Source: Gymnopus androsaceus JB14 (taxonomy: Eukaryota; Basidiomycota; Agaricomycetes; Agaricales; Omphalotaceae). Taken from it: 61,142 nt of DNA. The position numbers and the translations under genes are program-made. Location of the stretch: assembly GCA_009733575.1 (NCBI GenBank), contig ML769756.1, forward strand, positions 1 through 61,142. Direction: 5' to 3'. Positions 1 to 10,617 of this stretch are shown in pieces (the first letter of the stretch is position 1; each line of letters begins with the position of its first letter). The notes beneath the pieces were generated by a model. That model made no database searches. It worked only from the letters and a program-made list of their open reading frames with translations, and had not been told where the DNA came from.

Positions 1-260
1 AAACTTACAGGAATATTACACAAAAATAAAATTACTTGTAAGTTCTATGTTTGTGAAGGTAACTTACAGTAGAACTTACAATGTGACAAAATAACTCAGT
101 AAGTTCACTGTAAATATTCCATCTTACAAGGAACTTACAGGGAAAATTTTTTCCCTGTAAGTTCCTTGTAAGTTCAAGTTTTTACGGATAACTTTGGGCA
201 AAATCTGATCACCGTAAATTTCCTGTAAATTTCCCATAAGTCATAAATCTTATGGGGTTT
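1..260. repeat. Cluster of CTTACAG/CTGTAAG repeats
   Basis: About ten copies of the short word CTTACAG or its complement CTGTAAG/CTTGTAAG occur in both orientations within 240 bp. Dense short inverted words like this are typical of the subterminal region of large DNA transposons, and the KDZ element further along has the same architecture with a different word. The cluster is cut by the left window edge, so its partner terminus cannot be seen. No coding potential was recognised. The assignment to a transposon end is inference. Confidence 0.5.
123..172. repeat. 50-bp near-perfect palindrome
   Basis: CTTACAAGGAACTTACAGGG is followed after a short A/T centre by its exact reverse complement. It lies inside the CTTACAG cluster and could form a cruciform or hairpin. 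Confidence 0.85.
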
Positions 261-299
261 TGCACCCGGTGAAAGTCGAGTTGAGTGATTACTCTTCGG

Positions 300-1290
300 A
301 ACCGGGATGTTAGGCCTGAAGCAGTCCCCTCAAGGAGGCTGTCGTTGTTTCGCAAGAATCCTCGCTTGAGGGGCCTGTAAAGCGGAAGCAAATTTTGGCG
401 GAGACTTTTTAAGCCCGATATATCCTCTAAGGATTTCCTAAACGGGAACGGTCCGTTGAGACCGTTCAGGCGCCAATGTAGAATTACTTGTACTCTTGCT
501 TCGACGCGTCGCGTCTACCCATTTTCTTGTACATGACATGTTCGAACACGGATATCTTCATTCTATGGACCCAGAAATCTTTTTTAGCGAGTTTTCTTTG
601 TCCGATTACATGAATGAAGGCTCCGGTGGAGAACGAGGATCATCCCAGAGGACACTGGATTTTGGATGTCCAAAGCTGACGAGAAATAGGAAGAAGAAGA
701 AGGATTTGGAACCGAATTTCAAGACCCCTGATTATCCTCAAAATTTTATTGTGCCTCCGGGTCTCTCAAATCCATCATCAACGTGTACACCCCAAATGCA
801 ACAATCAGATCATGCAACATAGTATGCTCTTCCTCCCTTGACTCCAATACAGAAATCACTTCTGCCAATATCAGATATCAATCTAGGTGAACCGTTTGCC
901 TCTCCAGATCAGTACAGACAATCCTAATTTGCTCGGATTTTGCGAGACTGAGTATATACATGAGAGGTGATAGAGAATTCGTGATGGAGAACATCAAATA
1001 ATGAGTCCTGATTAAGTCCATAGCTTCAGAGCAAGTAAGTGGATACATTAAAGCTTTGCGTTGCCGTCTACGCGACGCGTCGAGGAAGTAAAAAACTACG
1101 AGTTGTAATTCTACATTGGCGCCTGAACGGTCTCAACGGACCGTTCCCGTTTAGGAAATCCTTAGAGGATATATCGGGCTTAAAAAGTCTCCGCCAAAAT
1201 TTGCTTCCGCTTTACAGGCCCCTCTATCGAGGATCCTTATTTTATAACGGCAACCTCATAGAGGGGTCAGCTTCAGGCCTACTGGGATGT
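300..1290. repeat. Long inverted repeat, arms about 210-230 bp
   Basis: The left arm (about 300-515) and right arm (about 1062-1290) are reverse complements. The inner 150 bp (about 366-512 against 1065-1224) is nearly identical, including the word GGCGCCAATGTAGAATT and the palindrome CGACGCGTCG at the inner edge; the outer part is more diverged. The loop of about 550 bp contains coding-like sequence. The structure fits a TIR element or fold-back transposon, but no flanking duplication was identified and no transposase was seen. Confidence 0.7.
496..950 (+). pseudogene. Unrecognised coding remnant in the loop of the inverted repeat
   Basis: A 108-codon reading frame is rich in Ser, Pro and Lys. 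After its TAG stop the same frame continues with sequence that still looks coding (LTPIQKSLLPISDINLGEPF) for about 35 more codons. There is no convincing start, since the first ATG lies inside the repeat arm. The composition resembles a disordered part of a nuclear protein, but no family was recognised. Coding-like fragments at 3118-3950 may belong to the same disrupted gene; this link is a guess. Confidence 0.3.
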
Positions 1291-1329
1291 GTTCGAGAAT
1301 GTCTGGCTTGCATTTTAGTTCTGTTACTT

Positions 1330-2552
1330 TACTGGGTTTTGCATAATATCGTGAAAATGAGATTTTTTTTTCTTTTCGGTCCGACCGGATCAACCGCATT
1401 TGGCTGCGTGATTGTGACTCTTTCAATTCCTGGCTTCCACTCTCTTCTCTTCCCTACGCTTGTCGTCGTGCCTGCACCGAGCATTATAATCATGTCGGAA
1501 CCAACTCCTCAACCTGCTATACGCTTGAAGACCTTATTGCGTGTTTCACCTCGAGGCCATCCTCGTTGTGATAATCACTGCAACTACCACGTTTGGCCCG
1601 CTCTTCTGCAGCAAAATCTGGTGGCATCGCGTCCTTATTACTTTGGTGGCTGACCTTGAGGCCATTATCCTGTGCTATCTTTACATATTGACCTCTTTCT
1701 GGCCAGTTTGGCCCACATATCCCATCATATTGATTGCTCTTGCTCCTCTCGGAAGGTCTTATCACTTGATCTACTCATCTTGAGGCATTCCTCGTTGTGA
1801 TTGTGAATGATATCACCAACTGGAGAGGATATAAACTCACCAGTATCTCTTGGATCGAACAGGTTCCTCCCATTCCATTTTCCAACACTTGTCATCCCTT
1901 TCTTTCACGCTCTTTTTCAGCGTGGCACGTCAACCCGGTACAGGCAGTTGTTGGTCTTATAGTGAGCGTGACGAACGTCCCGGCAGCTTCTTCAACGAGA
2001 CAGTGGTGCTCCCGACTCTTGCTCCTCACCTTGCAAGGCCCGAGTACCTCAACCTAAATTCGCAGTTCATCCCGCTCCCTCAGGCAATGTATGCGATATT
2101 GTTGCAATCAATAGAAAACATTGCGGACCGTCTCCAATTTGATTTGCAGTTCATCGAGGTAGATCGTTGGACGTGACTTGATGATTTCTCTGATGTACAG
2201 ATCATCACCATCATCAACTGCTCGGGGTCAACCAGTATGCTTGCTCAAAGGATTGCTGACGGTTCCAAAATCGCGGACATTCTTCATAACCTTTGCTACT
2301 GATCCAACAGAGCATCCGGCTCTTTGAGCACAATCTTCCATGGTAACATTCTTTTCTGTGGTGTACCAGTGATAGATCCGTCTCTTCAAATCATCTGAGA
2401 GTGGTAGGGTCATACAGTAGTGCTGGGCAAGCGAGGGCAAGCGTATAGGTATGCTGCCGTCAGTGTCACATCACGCAGCCAAATGCGGTTGATCCGGTCG
2501 GACCGAAAAGAAAAAAAAATCTCATTTTCACGATATTATGCAAAACCCAGTA
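1330..2552 (-). mobile_element. Decayed Tc1/mariner-type transposon with about 80-bp TIRs
   Basis: The element begins TACTGGGTTTTGCATAAT at 1330 and ends with the reverse complement at 2552. The TIRs run about 80 bp (1330-1412 against about 2470-2552) with few mismatches and share the word CGGTCCGACCGGATCAACCG. TA dinucleotides bound both ends, as expected for Tc1/mariner target duplications. Total length is 1223 bp, normal for the superfamily. The transposase inside is on the minus strand and heavily frameshifted, so the element is dead. A large fold-back element begins about 20 bp beyond its right end. Confidence 0.8.
1960..2440 (-). pseudogene. Tc1/mariner-like transposase remnant
   Basis: The N-terminal 70 codons form a helix-turn-helix: LSDDLKRRIYHWY, then MEDCAQRAGCSVGSVAKVM, as in fungal Tc1-like (DDE_3) transposases. 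A stop follows, and a different frame continues the family pattern (DDLYIREIIKSRPTIYLDEL, then ATISHTL), so at least two frameshifts are visible. Farther on a third frame gives TNNCLYRV with in-frame stops, where the first catalytic region would lie. The DDE triad cannot be recovered. It lies inside the 1330-2552 TIR pair, which supports the identification. Confidence 0.75.
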
Positions 2553-2574
2553 GTTACAGAGTGATTGTTATGAA

Positions 2575-3066
2575 ACACGCCAAAAGTGCAAAAAAATCCG
2601 CTCGAATGAAATACTGATTGATTTACTAATTTTCGTGTGAAAAATCGCTTATGAGTAAAATTTTGAGCGAAAAATGATCATTCAGTTGAGCTACCTATTT
2701 TAATGAAAATATACTTATCGGTTGAGTTTTCAGTTAAAACTGAAAAAAAGACTGAAATATCAGCTACTCTGGCAGCCAAAACAGATGGGCCCCCCAAGTC
2801 AGGTATTGAATCACAACCAAATAAGATCTGGCCCTTCAGTAGGTTGCTTGGGGTCCATCAGTTTTGGCTGCCAGGGTAGCTGATATTTCAGTCTTTTTTT
2901 CAGTTTTAACTGAAAACTCAACCGATAAGTATGTTTTCATTAAACTAGGTAGCTCAACTGAATGATCATTTTTCGCTCAAAATTTCACTCATAAGCGATT
3001 TTTCACACGAAAATTAGTAAATCAATCAGTATTTCATTCGAGCGGATTTTTTTGCACTTTTGGTGT
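2575..3066. mobile_element. Fold-back element (hairpin MITE), about 490 bp
   Basis: Arms of about 205-225 bp (2575-2800 and 2848-3066) are near-perfect reverse complements separated by about 47 bp. They begin with CCAAAAGTGCAAAAAAATCC and end near the spacer with CAGCCAAAACAGATGG. There is no coding sequence. The arms are much better preserved than the neighbouring mariner remnant, implying a later insertion or gene-conversion maintenance. No clear target duplication was found. Confidence 0.8.
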
Positions 3067-3117
3067 GAAAGTGACTACTTGAAAGAAGTGAGGCGCCCTT
3101 AAAGCACGTGTAATCTT

Positions 3118-3950
3118 GACTCACCGAAACAAACGTTTGCTTTTGACCTCGAAGAAACTTTCAATCGTCGTAATGAACTTCTAGATCATGATATCCCTCG
3201 ACAAAACCCTTCGACAGTCCCTAGCTTACCAACCGGCGCCTTAATCTGTACGAATCATAATGCTTCTTAAGATTTTGGATTCGCAGATGCCCAAACAAAC
3301 ATATCGTGCAAGGAAAGCAACGGAATCACGGTTTCAGCCTTCTTCCTGTCCTTTATCCATGCCTAATTCCAGAATTCATTCTCCTCTCTTCGATTTTACT
3401 GGCACAGACTGCTCTGCAGGCTTAAATACTCGTAGCTTCCATTAAAGTGCTTTTGCATTTTCTGCTCGATATTTTATCTTTGTATTAATATTACTTCACT
3501 AGAATCAAGCAGCCGCAGTCGCTGCTGCTGCTGCCCTTGAAGATGCAACTTCTGGTACCAGTCCGAGTATCAACATGAACTTGCCAGAGTGAAAAGTTGA
3601 ATCGCTGACACGGCTCGGAGGTGACTCTTCGATCAACTACACTTCGTCCTCAAGTTCAAGTGCTCAAATAAAGAGCAGAAGAATCCCAATGTTGGTTGAA
3701 TCAGGAAGAAGATGGACACTTTGAAAACTCAACTTCTACGTTTCGAAACGACAGGCTCTTCCTCTTATTCTGTGGATACTTGGTGCGGGCCTAGTAGAAT
3801 TCAATCTACCAGGACTTCATTGCTATATGATTACCAAATATCCAGAATGTATATACGCAAATACAGCAGTGAGCACACTGGTGGGCCATGGCTGTTTTTT
3901 GCCTTGCTGTTACCCTGTGCTTCCTTTTGCACGTTGATTTCCTATCACAG
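3118..3950 (+). pseudogene. Coding-like fragments, gene not recognised
   Basis: Several short plus-strand stretches look protein-like but are broken by stops and frame changes: SPKQTFAFDLEETFNRRNEL near 3120, a Gln-Ala-rich run near 3510, a Ser-rich stretch near 3640, and a hydrophobic stretch near 3770 (ALPLILWILGAGLVEF). Together they suggest a decayed host gene, but no family, start or end could be defined. The remainder of 3067-4280 holds nothing else I can name. Confidence 0.25.
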
Positions 3951-4283
3951 CTAGATAGATGTAAGTTCACTGATTCAACAGCAACTTGGGAGCATCGATG
4001 AAAAATCTTGGAGCATCAATGAACAAAGGCAGTTCAACAAAACCAGCACTGGCAGTAACGGGACTAGTCTAGACATCGAGACTGTCTCATGACAATACAA
4101 ATTACTATAATTTTAAATACCATCAATTACTATTATTACTAGTACTGTATTTGGCGTGCAAACTTCGGGCCTGCCTCCGCTTCCCTCCCCTCCCTCGCTG
4201 CGCTCGGAGGGTCCCCCGGGCCGGGAAGTCGTCGGCAGGCACTCTAAAGCCTCGTTTGCGCTTATTTCGATAGGCGGCAACCC

Positions 4284-4315
4284 CGAACCCTAACCCCAAC
4301 CCCTAACCGCTAACC
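4284..4315 (+). repeat. Degenerate telomere-like CCCTAA motif
   Basis: The stretch contains AACCCTAACCCCAACCCCTA followed by ACCGCTAACC, a degenerate run of the fungal telomeric unit (CCCTAA)n. It sits in an unusually GC-rich 150-bp patch within AT-rich transposon debris. It is too short and degenerate to be a functional telomere. Confidence 0.5.
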
Positions 4316-4327
4316 AAGCATGTTCGG

Positions 4328-4403
4328 CAATGCCGGACTAGCTTTCTAGTGTAAGGGTTCACCCTTCGGGCGAACCCTAACGAGAGCTAGCCACGGCATT
4401 GCT
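4328..4403. repeat. Imperfect inverted repeat, 20-bp arms
   Basis: GCAATGCCGGACTAGCTTTC at 4328 is matched by the reverse complement of GAGAGCTAGCCACGGCATTGC ending at 4403 (about 16 of 20 paired). It directly follows the telomere-like patch. Function unknown; possibly one end of a small element. Confidence 0.5.
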
Positions 4404-5294
4404 TTGAAAGAAAAATAAAATATTAAAATATATTACATTTCACTCCTGTGGAGGTTCAAACACACACACTGTCTGGTCAATCACAGAACATGTCAGATCC
4501 AGTGGCCGAAAATACCACTATGCAATAAGGTGCATGTAAGTGTTATAATGTAATTCAGATATATTACATCACTGTTGTTAGGCTGTATACTAACTATAGT
4601 TATTTGTAGAATAAGCTAAAACTTATAATTGTAATTATTTGTCAACAAGTCTAGTGTTGTGGGTTGGCCTGCTGATACTCTATATTATAATTATTATATA
4701 GTAACATACCTTAGCTTTTTACCATCACCTTGCGAGTACTCTGAATAATAATCCAGTAATACTTGTTTGTGTGATTCTAAGGCTCTCGACTCCCTAGGAG
4801 TTGTTACACCATCAGTAAAACCTGTATGTTTGCTGTAGCTGCTGTAGCATCTGGAGAACTGAATAGGTCTCCAGAGACCTTTGGAGACTCTGGAGAGCAT
4901 GGAGCTACAGTGCTAATTGATGGCACTTTGAGAATGATTAGACTTTCCCTTTCTGGAGCTAGACTGGCTGTCAGCCAGAGTCGCTCCAAAAATAGTGACC
5001 TTAAATGCCTTCAACATAATGATGGTTGCCATCGGCAACTCATTATGTCAACAACTGCCTGACAATGCTATAAACTATCAGGAAGTTATATATTGGTTAT
5101 ATAAGATGCATGGGCTTTCAACTTTCAACAAACTTGTATTTTTTTCCTTCTCCCATTGTTGCAATGTTCTATCCTTTCACCATAAGTTTCTTTTTCATAT
5201 AATTTTGCTTTTTAGAGATGATTGCCAGAAATGTGGAAGGGTATTGAAGATGGAGGCAGAAAGCAGGAAATTGAGAGGCAGAAATCAAGAAGAG
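4404..5294. other. No gene recognised
   Basis: AT-rich sequence. Around 4835-4900 there are repeated words of the type CTGGAGA/TCTCCAGAG, which recur at about 5735-5860 and look like eroded short repeats. Small reading frames exist, for example a protein-like stretch near 5020-5130, but none could be linked to a family. Confidence 0.5.
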
Positions 5295-5562
5295 TACTGT
5301 ACCATTTTGATCACTTTGTTGGCCACAGGTCACAAGGGCCTCCAACGAAACAAAATGTCACAGCTTGTCCCACGTCACATCGGTCAGTAACAAATTTTTT
5401 TCGATTTTTGCGGGCGCCCTCCAGGCGCCTAACCCAATTTAGTAAGAATTTTTCATAAAATATTCATTTTGTCACAGGTCCCACCAATCCTCAACGAAAT
5501 CTAAATTCGTTCGGTTGGTCACAGGTCACACCCCCAAACGAAGTGCTTGAAATGGTACAGTA
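5295..5562. mobile_element. TACTGTA-ended MITE, 268 bp
   Basis: It begins TACTGTACCATTTTGATCAC and ends with the reverse complement of TACTGTACCATTTCAAGCAC; TIRs are about 27 bp and imperfect. TA ends fit Tc1/mariner-type mobilisation. The interior contains the palindromic word GGCGCC and repeated GTCACAGGTC words. No coding sequence. Confidence 0.7.
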
Positions 5563-5919
5563 CTACTATGAAAACATTGAGAGGGGGAAAGCAGAAGACT
5601 CATTGAGTACTTGCCACTTACTACTATGTAATACTAACTGCTGCGGTGCACCTACTGTCACAGTATATAAAAATGATGAATATAAAATTTCCATTATTAA
5701 TGCATGATTACACAACATGGAAACTTGATTGAATAGCTCTCTGGAGTCTCTGGAGGTCTCTGAAGGTTTATATTGTCCTCTGGAGATCTCTGGAATTATT
5801 ACTCTTGCTCTAGCTGCTTCAAAAGCTACGGGTCCTGTGGAGACCTTTGGAGATAGTGGCTACCAAATTACCTTGGATTTTTAAACTCCACTACCTTATT
5901 GCTACCTTAGCCTTACCAA
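5563..5919. other. No gene; eroded repeat words
   Basis: The only structure seen is a series of CTCTGGAG/GGTCTCTG words between about 5735 and 5860, similar to those near 4840-4900. No protein-like frame. Confidence 0.4.
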
Positions 5920-6378
5920 GTTAACATAAAGTACCTTTATTGCAATTTTCATATATAATGGGCCCTCGGAAAATATATTTTTGGAAGTTTCAGCTTGTAT
6001 GTTCTCATAAGAGTCTGTTCGGCAACGGCATCTGGATTCCAGATTCCAGTGGTTTCCATGATTTGTAATCAGCAGAATTTGGAACTGCGCTCTCACGTTG
6101 GTCACCACCCTCATTCCGCCATGGCACCCAACTCCCTTTTTTGGCTTCCAGATTATTCCAACCAGGTCCCGACCATACAAATCATTAAGTGCCACAGAAG
6201 TGCTAAATTTATGTGAGAAATAATTTTGATTACTAATGGCTAGAGTCATTTGGAATCTGGAGTCCAGATGCCGTTGCCGAACAGACTCTTACGAGAACGT
6301 ACAAGCTGAAACTTCCAAAAATATATTTTCCGAGGGCCCATTATATATGAAAATTGCAATAAGTTCCATAAGTTAACT
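5920..6378. mobile_element. Fold-back element with about 125-bp TIRs
   Basis: The left arm (about 5938-6050) and right arm (about 6246-6362) are reverse complements sharing ATTGCAATTTTCATATATAA, then GGGCCCTCGGAAAATATATT, then a segment containing GTTCGGCAACGGCATCTGGA. Weaker similarity (AAGTTAAC) extends the arms to about 5920 and 6378. Total length is about 430-460 bp with a central spacer of about 195 bp. No coding sequence and no clear target duplication. Confidence 0.75.
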
Positions 6379-7230
6379 TATTCTACCTTATTCTACCTTA
6401 AGCCATAAATAACATTGTAGATGACTATTAAAGGCTATGCAGTGTGCTACAGACACTCCTGGACCCTCTTCAAGCATATGGGCATGATTTAAGGCAGCTT
6501 ACTACTGCCAGTGGACAAATGGAACTTTCAGTCCCTCATTTTTACATATTTGCCAGTCTGTGATCCCATATAAAACACCAGAACTGACTGGAAATGTTTA
6601 ATTTCAGTCATATGAGGCTTCATTGGCATGGCAGTAATCATGAAATTGTATGCAAGTCATGGATCTTGTCTCAACAACAATGTGTAATTAGCCAGCAATT
6701 AGCATGAGCAGCAACTGTAAATGTATTTGGAGATAGCCTGGAGCCTATTACACACAACTAAAGATATGTTTCATACATTACAAGTCCATATTTAATGTAT
6801 TTCAAAGTTGTAAATAGTATTTATGTTGCGCAGCATATAAGCTAGGAGGTGCAGTGACTAGCACTCATCAAGTAGTTGTAGAGCAGATAGAGAGAGGTAG
6901 AAGACTAGTAGAAGTCATTACCATTAGCAGTACTACTGGAGTCCTTATATACTGTAGTACTGTATTCATTACATATAAGGTAGTATCTTTCTAGTATATT
7001 CTATGTGCATGACCTATGATGTCATCCATAAAGCTACTTAGTAAGATACTACTGAGGCTGAGTAAGTCTACCTCAGCAATGACTGATATCATCATACGTT
7101 CAATAATTTAAGTTCAAATAAGGTAGTGGAGTTTCAAATAAGGTAGCGGACTTTGAAATTTCAAGGTAACTAATTTTGTTCACTTGTATGAAGTTTCCGA
7201 GTGCAATAAAAGCTTTCAGCACTCTCCCCG
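6379..7230. other. Intergenic; possible LTR/leader of the retroelement remnant
   Basis: Nothing coding was recognised. A stretch near 6835-6960 (CATATAAGCTAGGAGGTGCA, then a purine-rich run of AGATAGAGAGAGGTAGAAG) has the look of an LTR TATA box and downstream leader, and it lies just 5' of the gag-like frames. No second copy of this sequence exists in the window, so the LTR assignment is weak. Confidence 0.3.
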
Positions 7231-8758
7231 TTGCTTTACACTCCTTTCTTGAGGGTGAAACACTCAGGGTACAAACAGGTGAAGAAAATTATGTATGTAT
7301 CATATATGCCAAATATACAGTTATGGCCATATATAGTTAATGAACTTAAGGAACTGAGCAATGAGAGTTTCCCAAAATGGTCAAAGACTGCAGGAATATT
7401 GAATATAGCTCATCCACCTAGAATTTGTCAAAAATATGTTCAATAATATAGGAGCAAAATCAGGTAAAGTCAAGCTCACAAAATGTTTTGAATGGATGAC
7501 ACTTGAAACAAGAAATTTTTTCCAGCACTGGGATTGTGTAAAAGTACCTAACTTTGACAAATTTCATAAGAAGCTGGCAGAAACCTTCCCAGGATCATTT
7601 GGAAATACAAACAGATCAAAAAATATGCTTCACAGATATATTACTCAGTTTGCACCTATCAAACCAGGTGAGCTTGAAAAGTTGAAAGTTTATACAGAGG
7701 TATTCTGGGCAGAGAAATTGAAACTGATGACCAACAGTTGACTTGCCCATGATCCTTTCAAATTTAGATGCAGTAACTCTGTATATCTCAGCCTTTTTGC
7801 AGGAGTTGATTAATATAATACACGAGGCTTCAACAAACCATTCCAGCTGTCACCTTGACCAAATGGAGGTTTGAAGATCCTTTCCTGTTAAGCAAATTTA
7901 TTCAAATAGCAACTGGATCAGATGTAGACTCTTCATTCCAAACTCTATCTTGAGTAGTAGGTCCTAAAGAAATCAGCACCAATTTTGGGCTTGCAAGTGC
8001 CAAACCCTATTTTCAGTTGCTGCTAGTGATTCCTGTAGCAAAGGAAGTCCCTGTGAGTAACAAGGGGTATAACAATGGTTTCATGGGGCAATCCATTAAA
8101 ATGGACAAAAGCTTGGAAGCACAGAGTAAAATTGTGGCAGCATTAGACAGATACGATGCTTTATTTAAAGAATTGAGAGATGTCAGAGATAATTTTAAAT
8201 CTGTAAAGAATGAAATCAACAAAGATATTGGGGAAATGCATCAGCTCTGGTCAATCACAAGGTAATCAGGTAGAGGATCTAATAATAGAGTTGGGATGAA
8301 TACTCAACAGCTATCTAATTCCTGCAGTGCAAAACCCATAATGAACAAGCGGGGCAAACAAATGACATTGAAGGAGCTCACATGTTTTATGTGTGGAGAC
8401 AAGGTGCATATGATGGGCAACTGTCCAATATTCATGTAGTTCCTAACTCAAGCATGGATTTACTGGGTCTAAACATTTAACAGGGGCAAGATGATGTTCC
8501 TTAAGGATGGTCAGAAGCTGCCTAGAGGAGATTACCAGAATACATGAAAAGATTAGAAGGATTGCAAAGGAACAGGGTTGGTCTTCAGCTGAAGCCCTGA
8601 TGATGACTGAACTTGAGGAAGATGACTTTGCAGCTCAATTAGATCAGTCACCAATGGCTTCTTGGATGGTTGTAGCCACTAAGATGGCAAGCCTGAGAAT
8701 GGGTCAAGGAGAATCATCATCAGTCTTTACACAGACCCAAGTTGGGTTCAAAAAATAA
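7231..8758 (+). pseudogene. Gag remnant with CCHC zinc knuckle
   Basis: At 7436-7741 a 101-codon frame has capsid-like sequence (FDKFHKKLAETFPGSFGNTN), matching the region where fungal gypsy Gag proteins read like KxFxxxFPGS. At about 8341-8439 another frame encodes CFMCGDKVHMMGNC, an exact CX2CX4HX4C zinc knuckle, the nucleic-acid-binding module of retroelement Gag. At 8507-8758 an 83-codon frame (EEITRIHEKIRRIAKEQGW) continues the post-knuckle linker. The pieces lie in different frames separated by stops, so no protein can be made. The 7231-7446 frame precedes the capsid piece but was not itself recognised. Confidence 0.7.
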
Positions 8759-8904
8759 TTAGACCCAATGATGGAGTTTCAGACTGGAGCAAACTTGATA
8801 TCAAGGACAAATGTGATAACTCTTGAGGGTCAATCTAAGTAAACACTGTCTATGAAGCAGAATACTCAACAAAATTCAGAATCCAATAAAATAAAATTAG
8901 AGAG

Positions 8905-9057
8905 TACTGTACTCTTCCGACCAACTGTTCAGTCACGCGTCACGTCCAAATAATTGGACATCGGATTTAATTTTTTCTCGAATTTTCGGATTTTTTTGGT
9001 ATTTTTTATTTTGTATTTTTCCGAAATCTGTGAACAGTTGGTCGGAAGAGTACAGTA
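8905..9057. mobile_element. TACTGTA-ended MITE, 153 bp, perfect 27-bp TIRs
   Basis: The two ends are exact reverse complements over 27 bp, starting TACTGTACTCTTCCGACCAA. The element interrupts the gag-protease remnant, so it arrived after the retrotransposon. The perfect TIRs suggest it is the youngest of the three TACTGTA elements in the window. No coding capacity; it would need a Tc1/mariner-type transposase in trans. Confidence 0.85.
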
Positions 9058-9133
9058 ATACAAAAGCTGAAAAAATGAAAACTAGTGTTGAAAAGACATC
9101 TGTATATGCTCCACCAGCCATGCAGTCACAAAG

Positions 9134-10540
9134 TTGCAAGGAAAGATGCCAGAGAAATCCAAAGTGAGGTTTGACATATCTGATGATGAAATGGACCAAA
9201 TATTGGAGGAACTGGCAGTCTTACCAAGAGACATAGTGACTGTAAACATTGATAATGACACTGATGAGGAGGAGGAAGAGGAAGAACCAAAGGCTGGGAA
9301 TGAATTTTTGAGAGCCATAACACTGGATCACTCCTACACGGAATTAGACAAGGCCACTTGGTACATTCTCAATAAAGAAGATCCACTTCAGATACCAAGG
9401 AAACCCAAAAACCACAGTTGAGCTAAGACCCCTCAATGCAGTATCATCAATGAGAGTGGAAGCTATCCCACGGAACACACCAAAGGTGGTAAAGGAGGAT
9501 ATAAACTCTAATAGAGAGGAACCACCCAAATTTCAACTTTGACCGGAATTATTTAAGGATGGCACTGAAGAAGATATAGTGGATGGGATTTCAAAAACAA
9601 GGTTGAATTGTCTGCAGCTGAGCTTTCTCAAATCTCTCCAAAAGTCTGTAAAATCCTAATGTGGAAGATGCAGAATAAATGGGTACAACCCCAAAATCAA
9701 CTTTTGATATGTCTACTTTGGCAGAAGATGGTGTAACGGAAATTGACTGTAAACCACAAAAGATAATGACTAAATATATTAGTGCTGAAGATCTGCTTCT
9801 ACCAGACAAGGACATCTTCATGGTTCTCAATCATGATGTTGGACATATGAAAGCTGGTTCAATAGTTCAGAGGGATCCTGTTGAAGTATTCTGAAACAAC
9901 TTGGCAGATGACAATGAGAAGAAGATGCTCACAGTTGTCGACAGTGCTGAAAATGGTCTTTGGTCTGTCTTTCCTATAATCCATGGTCAAGGTGTGGAAG
10001 TTGAAACAACATTAGATAGTGGAGCTCAGATTCTAGCAATGGAATTAATGGTTTTGATTGGACTAAACCTCACTTGGGACCCTGACTTCATAATAAAAAT
10101 GCAGGATGTACATGGAGGTTTGGAATGATCTTCTGATTTGGTGAGAAACACACCTTTCAGGTTTGGCGATATAACCATATACATATAAGTTCACATACAA
10201 ATAGGGCACCATTCATGTGTTTGCTGGGATGACCATTTGATGTACTGACTGAAAGCAATTTCAAGAATAATGGGAATGGGGATCAAGAGATTATGATTAC
10301 TTGCCCTAAGTTCTAACTCCAGAAAAAAATGTACCATGGGCATGTTTGAATGTGGAAAGAATCTTCCTAAGAAACTGAAAATCAATACTTTAAGATACAA
10401 GGAACCATTACACAAGGATAGAGTGAAGTTACCAAAGGTTGAGAACCAAGTTTTTTTGGATAGAGGGTCATTGGAAGCTCCCACATCAGGAAAAATGGCC
10501 CAGACCATTTTTCCTGATGCCAGAAACTACCACTAACCTT
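9134..10540 (+). pseudogene. Retroelement aspartic protease remnant
   Basis: 9134-9421 is an acidic linker (VNIDNDTDEEEEEEE) usual between Gag and protease. 9679-9894 and 9901-10128 carry the protease lead-in; the second contains VEVETTLDSGAQI, where DSGAQ is the active-site D-[ST]-G motif, followed by LIGLNLTWDPDF, the pattern after the active site in mushroom gypsy proteases. After 10128 the family pattern continues with frame changes (VRNTPFRFGDITIYI, then a PFDVLTES-like segment), so it is frameshifted. 10336-10536 may be the linker toward the missing reverse transcriptase. Confidence 0.75.
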
Positions 10541-10617
10541 TGTCTAGAATAGCATATCATAGGTCGCGATTTTGGCAATTTTCCTGTTCTATTACAGCAT
10601 ATTTTAGGCCAGAAATC

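Larger units (their letters stand above)
7231..10540 (+). mobile_element. Ty3/gypsy-type retrotransposon remnant (gag-protease only)
   Basis: Successive plus-strand fragments follow the gag to protease order of basidiomycete Ty3/gypsy elements: a capsid-like segment, a CCHC zinc knuckle, an acidic linker and an aspartic protease with LDSGAQ. Frames change repeatedly and stops intervene, so the remnant is dead. No reverse transcriptase, RNase H or integrase follows, because the sequence ends soon after the protease. A MITE (8905-9057) sits inside it and another (10618-10826) lies just beyond. Confidence 0.8.
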
